From Acidaminococcaceae bacterium (GTDB lineage Bacteria > Bacillota > Negativicutes > Acidaminococcales > Acidaminococcaceae): a DNA stretch of 38,363 bases. Both the position numbers and the translations under genes were made by a program. Location: contig JAFQZL010000050.1 in NCBI GenBank assembly GCA_017405945.1, positions 1-38,363 of the forward strand, given 5' to 3'. Below, one piece after another: positions 10,190 to 17,646 of this stretch (position 1 is the stretch's first letter; each line of letters opens with the position of its first letter). Under the pieces are notes generated by a model. The model made no database searches and was not told the DNA's origin. It saw nothing but the letters and a program-made list of their open reading frames with translations.

Positions 10190-10227
10190 GGTTCTGTATT
10201 CCGCAAAGGGTTCTGTGTTCTGCAAAG
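10190..10227. repeat. Two tandem 19-bp repeats between the SDR gene and murI
   Basis: The unit GGTTCTGTATTCCGCAAAG (10190-10208) is followed directly by GGTTCTGTGTTCTGCAAAG (10209-10227), which differs at two positions. A shorter echo (TCCGCAAA) follows. The block lies 39 bases upstream of the murI start, so it could be an operator pair or a replication-slippage remnant. No gene is seen in 10152-10275. Confidence 0.75.
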
Positions 10228-10275
10228 ATCCGCAAACCGTCCGGCTTTTTCCAGGCTGCCGCAACTCTCTTTCCT

Positions 10276-11277
10276 TTATCCCAGCGCGGTCAGTCCGCCG
10301 TCTACGGGAACTGCTGCTCCCGTCATAAAGGAATTGGCCGGGGACGCCACGCTGCAGATTACATGGGCCACTTCCTCCGCTGCCGCGATGCGCCCCAGGG
10401 GATAGCCCTCCCCCATTTCTTCTTTCGTATAACCGCCTTCCGCGGCCGCCAGCTGGGCCGTCAGCAGGGGTGTGTCCACGTCCCCCGGGCAGATGCAGTT
10501 GACCCGTATGTCCGGCGCAAGGTCCAGCGCCAGCGCTTTGGTCAGGGACACCACCGCTCCTTTGGACGCGCAGTACACCGGGCAGCCGTAATTTCCGCCG
10601 ATCCCCGCGTCGCTGGCAATATTGATGATACAACGGTCCTGCGCCCTTCCGGAGCCGGCGCTGTCTGCGACAGCCGTTTCCTCTGCCGGGCTTCCGGTTT
10701 CCTGCGCTGCATTTCCGGTTTCACCAGCCGCCCCGGTTTCCGTTTCCCCCCGGGGCAGCATGTACGGCTGGCAGGCCTGGATCATGAGCAGGGTTCCTTT
10801 TACGTTCACGTCCATGATCCGGTTATAGTCTGCCACCGAAACATTCTCTATCCGTTTTTCCTGATACATCCCGGCGCTGTTCACCAGGATATCGATGCGG
10901 TCTTTCCCGTAGTAAGCCGCTATGGCCGCGGCCATGCGGCAGTCCGCCGGTTTCGTTACATCGGCCCGGATATAGCGCAGCCTTGCCAGTTCCTCTTCCG
11001 TGCCCGGCACCGAACTGTCCCGCGCCCCGGATCCTTCCCCGGCCAGGCCCTCTGCCGCGCTGAACGTATCCGCCCCTTCCGGCAGGCCGGGGAACACCGC
11101 GGCTTCCGGATCCTTACTGCCGGCAATCCGCGCCAGCGCCTTCATGCCCTTTGTGCTGTCCCTGCCGACGATGCTGACTATCGCCCCGTCCAGCCAGAAA
11201 GCCCGGGCGGCGGCCAGGCCGATGCCGCTGGTGCCGCCGGTGATTACAACGACTTTGTTTTTACATCCGTATTCCAT
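10276..11277 (-). CDS. SDR-family NAD(P)-dependent oxidoreductase with two low-complexity insertions
   Basis: A short-chain dehydrogenase/reductase of 333 residues; the family norm is about 250. Visible motifs are the cofactor loop TGGTSGIG (13-20), NSAG (133-136), Ser222 in INIASDAG, the catalytic pair Tyr235/Lys239 in YCASKG, and CICPGDVDTP after it. The extra length is two Gly/Ala/Glu/Thr-rich stretches, about residues 52-98 and 175-214, both falling at surface loops of the Rossmann fold. The substrate cannot be told. The start has AGAGG 8 bases upstream and is 12 bases after the histidine kinase stop, so it is probably co-transcribed with the two-component system. Confidence 0.88.
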   Translation of the reverse strand: MEYGCKNKVVVITGGTSGIGLAAARAFWLDGAIVSIVGRDSTKGMKALARIAGSKDPEAAVFPGLPEGADTFSAAEGLAGEGSGARDSSVPGTEEELARLRYIRADVTKPADCRMAAAIAAYYGKDRIDILVNSAGMYQEKRIENVSVADYNRIMDVNVKGTLLMIQACQPYMLPRGETETGAAGETGNAAQETGSPAEETAVADSAGSGRAQDRCIINIASDAGIGGNYGCPVYCASKGAVVSLTKALALDLAPDIRVNCICPGDVDTPLLTAQLAAAEGGYTKEEMGEGYPLGRIAAAEEVAHVICSVASPANSFMTGAAVPVDGGLTALG

Positions 11278-11289
11278 AATACAGACCTC

Positions 11290-12999
11290 TTACGCCATTT
11301 CCGCTTTTTCTTCCGCAGTGAGTTCTTCCGGTTTCGGAAGTTCCATCACGGCCGTGGCTCCCTTGCCGTACTCGCTTTGCATGCTCAGGGCGATTACATG
11401 CCGTTCCGCGATTTCCCGGGCAATGGCCAGGCCCAGCCCGCTTCCGGTTTTATTGTTTTCGCCCCGGGTCTTGTAGAACCTGTCAAATACGTGCAGCAGG
11501 TCTTCCGATTTGATGCCGGGGCCGTGGTCGGCGATAGTCAGGCGGCGGTTGGCCAGTTTTACTTCCACGCTGCTGTTTTCCGGACTGAACTTCACGGCGT
11601 TGTCCAGGAAGATCATCAGCATCTGGTTCAACCGGCCGAAATCACCGGTCATTTTATATATTGGTGTATCCATATCACAATTAATTGTAATATTCTTCTC
11701 CCGGGCCAGATGCCGCGCGCTGCGGACCGCGCCCTGCACCACTTCGCAGAAGTTCAGCGGTTCTTTGTCAATGGGGAAATCCACATTCTGCAGACGGGAC
11801 AGGTCCAGCAGGTCGTTAATCAGCCGCTGCAGGAACAGGGTCTCGTCGTACATGGTGTCATAATACCGTTCCACATCGGCAGGCTCTGTCACCACTTTGT
11901 CGCGCAGCGCTTCCAGGCTGCCCCGCACCACCGTTACCGGGGTACGCAGCTCGTGGGAAATGTTGGCGATGAATTCTTTCCGGATCTTTTCCGTCTGTCT
12001 TGTCTCCCGGTCCGCTTCCTCCAGCCGCCCCGCCATGCTGTCCAGGGTGGCGGCCAGTTCGCCGATCTCGTCATTCTGCTGTATATAACACCGGGCCGTG
12101 TAATCCCCGGCCGCCAGTTTTTCCGCGGTGTCTTTCATCGTGTTCAGCGGTCTGGTAAACTTAAGGGACAGGAACCAGGCAGCCGCCAGCGCCAGCAACA
12201 GGGCCAGCACCAGACAGCCGCCGAATACCTCCAGCGCCTCACGGAACGCGTGCCGCAGTCCGAATACCGGCACCCGCAGCATCAGGACCCCTTCCACGCC
12301 CCCGTTTTTGTCATAGATGGGAGCCGTGGCCAGGACCATCATCTCATTGATCCGTTTGTCAAACTCTTCCCGTACGGCGGATTCGCCTTTAAATCCCTTA
12401 CGGAACATATCCCGGTACGTCTGGGGGAGTGAATTGACCGTGGTGGTGCCTTCAAAAACCGGGGGGATATCCCGGCCCTGGGGACCGTTATGATGTTCCA
12501 CGTGGCCCCGGACATTGTGCGGCACTTCTTTCATATCGTCGCCTTCCTTGATGTGGGTCCGCATGGCGATATCGCCATTCTTATTGGCGACCCAGACATC
12601 GTCCGCCGTGATAATATTCACATAGGCGATCAGCCGGCGGGAACGCAGCAGGGTACCCGGGTTGACTGCCTTGCTTCCGGCAGCCGGACCGGCTTTCGCG
12701 TTCTGTCCGGAAACAGCCGGGCCCTCTGTTTCGCTGCCGGATTTGTTTTCTGTACCGGCGGCAGTTTCTCCCGCTTTCTTCTCTCTGGCTTCCCGCGCTT
12801 CCCGCATACGGGAACGCTCCAGGTTGTCTCCCATAATGGCCGCCACGCTGGCCGCCCGGTAGGCCAGACCGCGCTGCTGCCGCTCAATGAAGTTCTCCCG
12901 GAAAAAATGCCCGAAAGAAAAAGCCATGACGAAAGCAAATACTAAAATGGCCAGCGCAAAATAGGCCGCCAACTTCGCAGCTATTTTACTCTTAAACAT
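11290..12999 (-). CDS. Membrane sensor histidine kinase with HAMP domain
   Basis: A ~569-residue kinase. Order: membrane helix (about 6-27); exported sensor region (about 32-252) containing a Gly/Glu/Ala-rich insertion (about 65-112) and a His cluster (HNVRGHVEHH, about 161-170); second helix (about 257-279); HAMP (about 280-330); dimerisation domain with the phospho-accepting His349 in NISHELRTP; and ATPase domain with the N box (FLDNAVKFSP), G1 (DHGPGI) and G2 (GSGLGLAIA). Its partner regulator lies upstream in the same operon. The longer start at 13011 lacks a ribosome site, while 12999 has GGAG 6 bases upstream. The sensor His cluster and the His-rich gene nearby suggest metal or envelope sensing; this is inference. 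Confidence 0.93.
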   Translation of the reverse strand: MFKSKIAAKLAAYFALAILVFAFVMAFSFGHFFRENFIERQQRGLAYRAASVAAIMGDNLERSRMREAREAREKKAGETAAGTENKSGSETEGPAVSGQNAKAGPAAGSKAVNPGTLLRSRRLIAYVNIITADDVWVANKNGDIAMRTHIKEGDDMKEVPHNVRGHVEHHNGPQGRDIPPVFEGTTTVNSLPQTYRDMFRKGFKGESAVREEFDKRINEMMVLATAPIYDKNGGVEGVLMLRVPVFGLRHAFREALEVFGGCLVLALLLALAAAWFLSLKFTRPLNTMKDTAEKLAAGDYTARCYIQQNDEIGELAATLDSMAGRLEEADRETRQTEKIRKEFIANISHELRTPVTVVRGSLEALRDKVVTEPADVERYYDTMYDETLFLQRLINDLLDLSRLQNVDFPIDKEPLNFCEVVQGAVRSARHLAREKNITINCDMDTPIYKMTGDFGRLNQMLMIFLDNAVKFSPENSSVEVKLANRRLTIADHGPGIKSEDLLHVFDRFYKTRGENNKTGSGLGLAIAREIAERHVIALSMQSEYGKGATAVMELPKPEELTAEEKAEMA

Positions 13000-13071
13000 A
13001 TCCTTCTCCATTCTGCCGTCAGTAAAACCGGCTCAAACCACAGGATATTTGTTACCGGCGCGCAATTCCTG

Positions 13072-13788
13072 TCAGGGTTTGCGCCCTTCCGTTTCCTTGT
13101 CCGCTGTTTCAAAACGGTACCCTACGCCCCAGATCGTTTTCACGGCCCAGCCGGGATGCTCATACGCATCCAGCTTGGCCCGCAGCCGTTTGATATGGGA
13201 ATCCACGGTGCGGCTGTCCCCGAAATAATCGTAACCCCAGAGGCTGTCCAGCAGGTTGTCACGGGAAAAGACCTTCTTCGAATTGGAGGCCAGCAGCCAG
13301 AGCAGTTCTTTTTCCCGTTTGGTCAGGGCCACTTCGTTATCATCAATGGTCACCATGTAATTATCGATATCAATGGTAAGGTTGGCAATGGTCAGCCTGC
13401 GGGACCTGCTCTCCTCCTGCTGGGGGATGCGCCGCAGGATAGCCCGGGCCCGGGCCATGACTTCGGCCGCGCTGAAAGGTTTCACAATATAATCGTCCGC
13501 GCCGATATCCAGCCCCATGATTTTATCCGCGTCCTCGCTCCGGGCCGTGATCATGATCACCGGCACCTGGGACATGGCCCGGATGGCTTTGCATACGGAA
13601 AAACCGTCCTTTTTCGGCATCATGACATCCAGGAAAACAATGGAAATCTCCCTGGAAAATTCCCGGAACAGGCGCAGGGCCTCGTCTCCGTCATAGGCAA
13701 TATAACTGCCCCAGCCTTCTTTGCCGGCATAGTCTTTTAATACCTTCGTTATCTGCGCGTTATCGTCAGCGATCAATACCTTATTCAT
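13072..13788 (-). CDS. OmpR/PhoB-family response regulator
   Basis: A 238-residue regulator: a receiver domain (IADDNAQ acidic pair; phospho-accepting Asp in VFLDVMMPKKDG; MITARSED; IVKPFS with the conserved Lys) followed by a winged-helix DNA-binding domain (VALTKREKELLWLLA, DSRTVDSHIKRLRAKL, VWGVGYRFE). It should be phosphorylated by the kinase encoded 72 bases downstream. The longer frame (to 13830) is rejected because GGGGGG lies 7 bases before the ATG at 13788 and MNKVLIADD is the normal N-terminus. It is divergent from the His-rich exported protein gene, a usual arrangement for a regulator and its target. Confidence 0.95.
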   Translation of the reverse strand: MNKVLIADDNAQITKVLKDYAGKEGWGSYIAYDGDEALRLFREFSREISIVFLDVMMPKKDGFSVCKAIRAMSQVPVIMITARSEDADKIMGLDIGADDYIVKPFSAAEVMARARAILRRIPQQEESRSRRLTIANLTIDIDNYMVTIDDNEVALTKREKELLWLLASNSKKVFSRDNLLDSLWGYDYFGDSRTVDSHIKRLRAKLDAYEHPGWAVKTIWGVGYRFETADKETEGRKP

Positions 13789-13834
13789 ATGCAATCCCCC
13801 CGTCGCAAAGTTACAAAAACACTTATACATGTTA

Positions 13835-13863
13835 ATTATACAACAAAACCTGTAAAAAGAAAA
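13835..13863 (-). promoter_or_regulatory. Candidate promoter of the two-component operon
   Basis: On the minus strand a consensus TATAAT (13835-13840) lies 47 bases upstream of the regulator start. The -35 (TTTTCT, 13858-13863, spacer 17) is poor, which fits a promoter needing an activator, possibly the response regulator itself. Confidence 0.5.
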
Positions 13864-13908
13864 ACATAGTTTTGTTCCGGAAAAAACATGATTTTGCCAT
13901 ATCTGGGC

Positions 13909-13914
13909 TATAAT
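13909..13914 (+). promoter_or_regulatory. Candidate -10 element for the His-rich exported protein gene
   Basis: A consensus TATAAT on the plus strand, with no recognisable -35 at 16-18 bases. Transcription would start near 13921, exactly where the paired hairpins of the leader begin. A missing -35 is typical of a promoter driven by a bound response regulator. Confidence 0.5.
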
Positions 13915-13923
13915 ATAAAGGCG

Positions 13924-14008
13924 AACCGGAAAAATACCGGTTAATTGAACGGCGGATGTCCGGCCCGGATACGCAACAGGCTCTAACCTCCGGAAAAACC
14001 GTTCAATT
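13924..14008 (+). promoter_or_regulatory. Structured leader: two abutting hairpins before the His-rich protein gene
   Basis: Hairpin 1 is AACCGG (13924-13929) with CCGGTT (13937-13942). Hairpin 2 begins at the next base: AATTGAACGG (13943-13952) pairs perfectly with CCGTTCAATT (13999-14008) around a 46-base interior that holds a further short stem (CCGGA 13965-13969 / TCCGG 13989-13993). No T tract follows, so it is not a plain terminator. It could be a cis-acting RNA or an mRNA-stability element. I do not recognise a known riboswitch class. Confidence 0.6.
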
Positions 14009-14070
14009 CAGGAAAATTTGACTCGGAAGGCTCTGAAGACACATAATATAAAAGAGAAGGAGAGATGAAC

Positions 14071-14913
14071 ATGATGAAGAACTGGAAAAAGACTCTGATC
14101 GCTGCAGGCGTAATGGCTACTTTACTGGCAGGTTCCGCTTTTGCCGCGACGGAAGCGGAAGACGCCGCCACCCAGCAGCAGGGACTGGATTACAACAACA
14201 AGATCGAACAGCAGGCGCCGGATATGGAAAAAGGCCAGCCGCCCTTTGGTTTCCACAAGGACGGACGTCACAGACACGGCCCGCATCACGGCATGCACAG
14301 ACACCCCGGCCACGGTCCGCATCATGACGGTGAGTTCCGCGGTCCCCACGACGGCAAAGGCCCCAAAGGATGCCACCACGGTAAATTCCATGGCGAAAGG
14401 AAACACCGGCCCGGCAAACTGACCCCGGAGCAGCGCCAGCAGTTAGCGAAAGAACGGGAGCAGTTCTTTGCCAACTGGCAGAACATGTCTGACCGGGAAC
14501 GGCGCGAAGCGACCGAAAAGTTCATCCACCGCGTCAATGAGGAACGCATGAAAAACATGACCGAAGACGAAAAGAAAGTCTTTGAGAAACGCCAGGCGGC
14601 GAAAAAGGCCGAGCGGGAAAAAATTGCGAAAATGACGGAAGATGAGCGCCACGAGTACTTCAAACAGAAACATGACAAAATGGTGAAAGAACGCACCAGG
14701 AATATGACCAAAGAAGAAAAAGAACGTTTCCTGGAGCGGGATAAACGCCAGCAGGAACGGATGGAGGCGTTCTGGAAAAAATGGAAACAGATGACCCCGG
14801 AAGAAAAAGAACAGTGGAAAAAAGCGCACCACCGTTTCGGTCCCGGCCCCGGCCAGGGATCGCCCGCCCCGGGAGGACACCGCGGACCCCATGACGGTCA
14901 GGGTCCCAAATGA
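14071..14913 (+). CDS. His-rich exported protein with LTPEQ motif (CpxP/Spy/ZraP-like in general plan)
   Basis: A ~280-residue protein with a signal peptide (MMKNWKKTLIAAGVMATLLA, cleavage after SAFA near residue 25). About residues 62-112 hold 15 histidines among Gly, Pro and Asp, a likely metal-binding tract with one Cys. LTPEQ follows at about 117-121, the motif type of the Spy/CpxP/ZraP periplasmic family. The rest is a charged helix with five M-[ST]-x-x-[ED] repeats about 24-29 residues apart, then a Gly/Pro/His tail. The ATG at 14071 has AAGGAG 8 bases upstream; the longer ATG at 14065 has only 2. Homology to Spy is not proven. It could instead belong to a DUF3106-like repeat family. 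Confidence 0.8.
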   Translation: MMKNWKKTLIAAGVMATLLAGSAFAATEAEDAATQQQGLDYNNKIEQQAPDMEKGQPPFGFHKDGRHRHGPHHGMHRHPGHGPHHDGEFRGPHDGKGPKGCHHGKFHGERKHRPGKLTPEQRQQLAKEREQFFANWQNMSDRERREATEKFIHRVNEERMKNMTEDEKKVFEKRQAAKKAEREKIAKMTEDERHEYFKQKHDKMVKERTRNMTKEEKERFLERDKRQQERMEAFWKKWKQMTPEEKEQWKKAHHRFGPGPGQGSPAPGGHRGPHDGQGPK

Positions 14914-15020
14914 TCCTGGCGTAAACTGGTTACCGGCAGCGTCTGATTCATCAGATTCCCGGAAACAGCCTGATTCCAAAGGACAATAATTTAGAACAAT
15001 TCACTTTTCTCCCCAGATGC

Positions 15021-15058
15021 AAAGTCCCCTGTTACACAACAGGGGACTTTCACATTTT
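15021..15058 (+). terminator. Terminator after the His-rich protein gene
   Basis: A perfect 13-bp inverted repeat (AAAGTCCCCTGTT 15021-15033, complement 15038-15050) with a 4-base ACAC loop, followed by CACATTTTATTT. It lies about 107 bases after the stop codon; the stretch 14914-15020 shows no gene. Confidence 0.85.
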
Positions 15059-15110
15059 ATTTCGCGTTTTACTTTAACATTTTATATGAAGCTTTGGTTT
15101 TGCCATGTAT

Positions 15111-15139
15111 TTGTCAAAATTTTATTTTACAATTATAAT
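15111..15139 (+). promoter_or_regulatory. Strong promoter before the exported His/Gly-tail protein
   Basis: TTGTCA (15111-15116), exactly 17 bases, then TATAAT (15134-15139): near-consensus sigma-70 type. The leader is about 97 bases and contains a 9-bp hairpin with one G-U pair (TAAGGGGAC / GTCTCCTTA, about 15175-15206). Confidence 0.85.
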
Positions 15140-15241
15140 AAATAATAAGCTCAGGCGTTAGTAAATCCAGGTGTTAAGGGGACACTGATCCATTCGTCTC
15201 CTTAGAAATCCACAAAAATACAGAAGGGGAGGTTCCCTGCC

Positions 15242-16105
15242 ATGAAAAAATGGAAACAGATGGCCGCGCGCCTTGTAACACTGTCTGTCCTTGCCGCAGT
15301 ACTGGCTGTTCCGGCATGTGCCGGCGCGGCGGAGATCCGGAAAGCGGATTCCGCCACGACAACGTATAAAGACGGCGCCGTCGTGCCTTCGGCAAAAGCC
15401 GCAGCCGTGCGTAAGGCGGCGCAGGATAAGGCCCTGTCCGATTATTATATTACCAGCGGCAAAAAACTGGAAAAAGCGGTAGCAAGACTGCTGTACATAA
15501 ACCCGGAAGAAACGGGACTGGACCCGCAGATCGATTACGATTACCGTATGGACAAAACCCTGACGGGGGATTATTTTTATCATGTGAAAGCGTTCCGCCC
15601 CGGCACTTCGGAAACCGCCGGCGATTTCCTGCTGGCCAGAGATGACAGCTGCATCTTCCGCCGCATCCCCGGGGAAAATCGTGCGGAGCTGCTGGACGGC
15701 ACGACGGAAAAACTGCTGGAAAAAGTGGAGATTTATCCGGCTTACAGAAAGATACCCCTGGACGGTGTAGGCAAGGTGCTGATCCGGGTTCCCGGCGGGA
15801 TCCCCTATAACCTGACGCTCACCAGCCTCAATGAGAATGTTCTCCGTATCGATACCGACGACAAGGGGCAGCAGTGGGTTTATGGCGTAACCAGGGGCAG
15901 GGCCGATATCCTGGCCGAAGTGGAAATCGGCGGTTTTACGACCAGCAAGACCCTCCGCTTTACCGTAATGGACGAAAAAGACCAGGCCCTGGAAGAAAAC
16001 CGTAAATCAGGCGGGGGCTGGCCTATCGGCATCGGCATCGGTTTCGGCTGGGGCCACGGCCGGCACCATCACGGACACGGCGGCGGCGTGATAATCGGAA
16101 TTTAA
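15242..16105 (+). CDS. Exported protein of unknown function with Ig-like C-terminal part and His/Gly-rich tail
   Basis: A 287-residue protein with a signal peptide (cleavage near residue 27-30, ACAGAA). A helical region follows, then a beta-rich region (DKTLTGDYFYHVKAFRPGT; LLARDDSCIFRR). A segment near residues 180-245 has the rhythm of a bacterial Ig-like (BIG2-type) fold (NVLRIDTDDKGQQWVYGVT, GRADILAEVEIGGF). The last ~30 residues are Gly-rich with GHGRHHHGHGGG. A Cys near residue 26 is not in a proper lipobox. The ribosome site GGGGAGG is 9 bases upstream. It shares export, a His-rich tract and location with the preceding gene but has its own strong promoter. Function unknown. Confidence 0.82.
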   Translation: MKKWKQMAARLVTLSVLAAVLAVPACAGAAEIRKADSATTTYKDGAVVPSAKAAAVRKAAQDKALSDYYITSGKKLEKAVARLLYINPEETGLDPQIDYDYRMDKTLTGDYFYHVKAFRPGTSETAGDFLLARDDSCIFRRIPGENRAELLDGTTEKLLEKVEIYPAYRKIPLDGVGKVLIRVPGGIPYNLTLTSLNENVLRIDTDDKGQQWVYGVTRGRADILAEVEIGGFTTSKTLRFTVMDEKDQALEENRKSGGGWPIGIGIGFGWGHGRHHHGHGGGVIIGI

Positions 16106-16121
16106 AATGTACTTGTAAGTT

Positions 16122-16309
16122 AAAAAGCAGTGCCGGGGAATACAGAAGCAAAACATTGTGAGCGTTTGCGAAATTTCATGAGATGAAATGAGCCGGCTGT
16201 GGCGAGACTGTCTGAGGGCGAAGCCCGAGTTTCGAAGCCACAGGCGAATGAATCCATGAAATAGCAAACGGGAACAGTTTTGCGATGTATTTCCCGGCGC
16301 TGCTTTTTT
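16122..16309. repeat. Long imperfect palindrome (MITE-like element or giant bidirectional terminator)
   Basis: The outer arms (16122-16144 and 16286-16308) are 23 bp and pair with two mismatches: AAAAAGCAGTGCCGGGGAAT against the complement of ATTTCCCGGCGCTGCTTTTT. Inside, GTTTGC and ATTTCATG pair with ATGAAAT and GCAAAC; CTGTGGC pairs with GCCACAG; and GGGCGAAGCCC forms the tip. The whole ~187 bp folds into one long hairpin ending in a T run in both directions. It fills the gap between two convergent genes and leaves no other gene in 16106-16352. No transposase is present. Confidence 0.8.
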
Positions 16310-16352
16310 ATTCTATGCAATTTTACTTTCCAACTGTTTCACTTCCGCAGCC

Positions 16353-16781
16353 TTACCGTTTTATCCGTTTCCACAGCTGAAAGGCCAGCCAGCCGGTGAA
16401 GGCGCCTGAAAAGTCCAGCATGATATCCGTCACCTGACCGCTCCGCCCCGGTGAAAACAGCTGGATGTATTCGTCAAGCACCGCTGTCATCAGCGACAGG
16501 AGCAGGATGTAGCCGTGGGAGTTCCTGCGGTCTGCCCGGTCAGCCTGAAACGCGTTGCACAATAACAGCGCCTGCACAAAGTACTCCGTAAAATGCGCCG
16601 TCTTGCGGATATAGTGATTCATCTCCTCCGGCGGCACCGGTTTGTCCAGAAAGGCATTGATCCCGGCAACCAGGTTCACGAAATAGTAACTGGTTTCATC
16701 ACTGACAGGCGCGGGAAGGCTGGAATTGTAAAAAATAAAACCGGTAAAGGCCAGGGCCGCAATCCCGTAAAGCTTACGCAT
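16353..16781 (-). CDS. VanZ-family membrane protein
   Basis: A 142-residue protein with about four hydrophobic segments. It carries the family pattern: an N-terminal helix followed by FYNSSLPAP, IRKTAHFTEYFVQALLL in the middle, and DEYIQLFSPGRSGQVTDIMLDFSGA near the C-terminus. VanZ proteins are associated with teicoplanin resistance in some enterococci, but most family members are housekeeping proteins of unknown role. AAGGTG lies about 8 bases upstream of the start and includes the stop codon of folD, so the two genes are coupled. Confidence 0.88.
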   Translation of the reverse strand: MRKLYGIAALAFTGFIFYNSSLPAPVSDETSYYFVNLVAGINAFLDKPVPPEEMNHYIRKTAHFTEYFVQALLLCNAFQADRADRRNSHGYILLLSLMTAVLDEYIQLFSPGRSGQVTDIMLDFSGAFTGWLAFQLWKRIKR

Positions 16782-16792
16782 CGCATTTCACC

Positions 16793-17623
16793 TTACAGAT
16801 TCCGGACCACCGCGTCCATCATCATCACGTTGCTGACCACGCCGACACCGCCGGGCACCGGGGTAAAGGCCGAGGCCTTCTCCGCCGCTTCCGGCGCCAC
16901 GTCACCCACGATTCCGTTTTCTGTCACATTGATGCCCACGTCTACGATCACCGCGCCGGGTTTCACCATATCCGGGGTGACAAAACCGGCTTTGCCGATG
17001 GCCGCCACCACGATATCCGCCTGCCGCACCAGTTCCGGCAGGTTTTTTGTATGGGAATGGCAGACCGTGACGGTGCAGTTTTCCTGTAACAGCAGCAGCG
17101 CCACCGGTTTGCCTACTACGTTGCTGCGGCCCAGCACCACCGCGTGTTTTCCGTCCAGCGGGATCTTATAAAACTTCAGGATCGCCATGCAGGCCCGGGG
17201 CGTGCAGGCGGCCCAGCGGCCTTCGCCCATCAGCAGGGCCCCTCCGTTAGCCGGGTTCAGGCAGTCCATGTCTTTCCCCGGGGCAAGGGCGGCGCCAACC
17301 GCCTCCCCGTCCACCTGCTTCGGCATGGGCATCATGGGCAGGATGCCGGCGATTTCCGGGTCTTCATTCAAACTTCTGACGGCCGCAGTCACTTCCGCTG
17401 TGGTTGCGGTTCCCGGCAGTTCCACGCAGCGGCTGCCGATGCCCAGGCTTTCGGTCATCTTTACCAGCCGTTTCCGGTAAACAAAAGAAGCGGGGTCCTC
17501 CCCCACGGTAACAATCGCAAGGGTAACTTTTTTACCTGCCTTGCCGGCGGCTTCCACCTTTTCTTTTATCTGTTCCTTGCAGGCATCCGCCACAGGGCGG
17601 CCGCTCATCACCAGTGTTTCCAT
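16793..17623 (-). CDS. folD: FolD-type methylenetetrahydrofolate dehydrogenase/cyclohydrolase, divergent active site
   Basis: FolD interconverts methylene-, methenyl- and 10-formyl-tetrahydrofolate. The 276-residue length is normal, and VVLGRSNVVGKPVALLLLQ, TVTVCHSHTK, GAVIVDVGIN and TPVPGGVG are clear. Active-site residues are unusual. The catalytic lysine four residues after the conserved Tyr (YxxxK) is Leu53 here, with lysines at Tyr+2 and Tyr+6. The QLPLP motif reads MMPMP (Gln replaced by Met97). GPMT after PGGVG reads GVVSN. The Asp pair (KDMD) is kept. I recall a similar shifted-lysine clade in Clostridia, so this is probably a functional variant. It lies downstream of fhs, its pathway neighbour. 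Confidence 0.9.
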   Translation of the reverse strand: METLVMSGRPVADACKEQIKEKVEAAGKAGKKVTLAIVTVGEDPASFVYRKRLVKMTESLGIGSRCVELPGTATTAEVTAAVRSLNEDPEIAGILPMMPMPKQVDGEAVGAALAPGKDMDCLNPANGGALLMGEGRWAACTPRACMAILKFYKIPLDGKHAVVLGRSNVVGKPVALLLLQENCTVTVCHSHTKNLPELVRQADIVVAAIGKAGFVTPDMVKPGAVIVDVGINVTENGIVGDVAPEAAEKASAFTPVPGGVGVVSNVMMMDAVVRNL

Positions 17624-17646
17624 GTGTATTTCCCTTTCGATAACAA

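Noticed and set aside
10132..12432. A 766-codon plus-strand open frame spanning the SDR and kinase genes
   Set aside because: It covers two real genes and the gap between them on the other strand; composition is that of a shadow frame.
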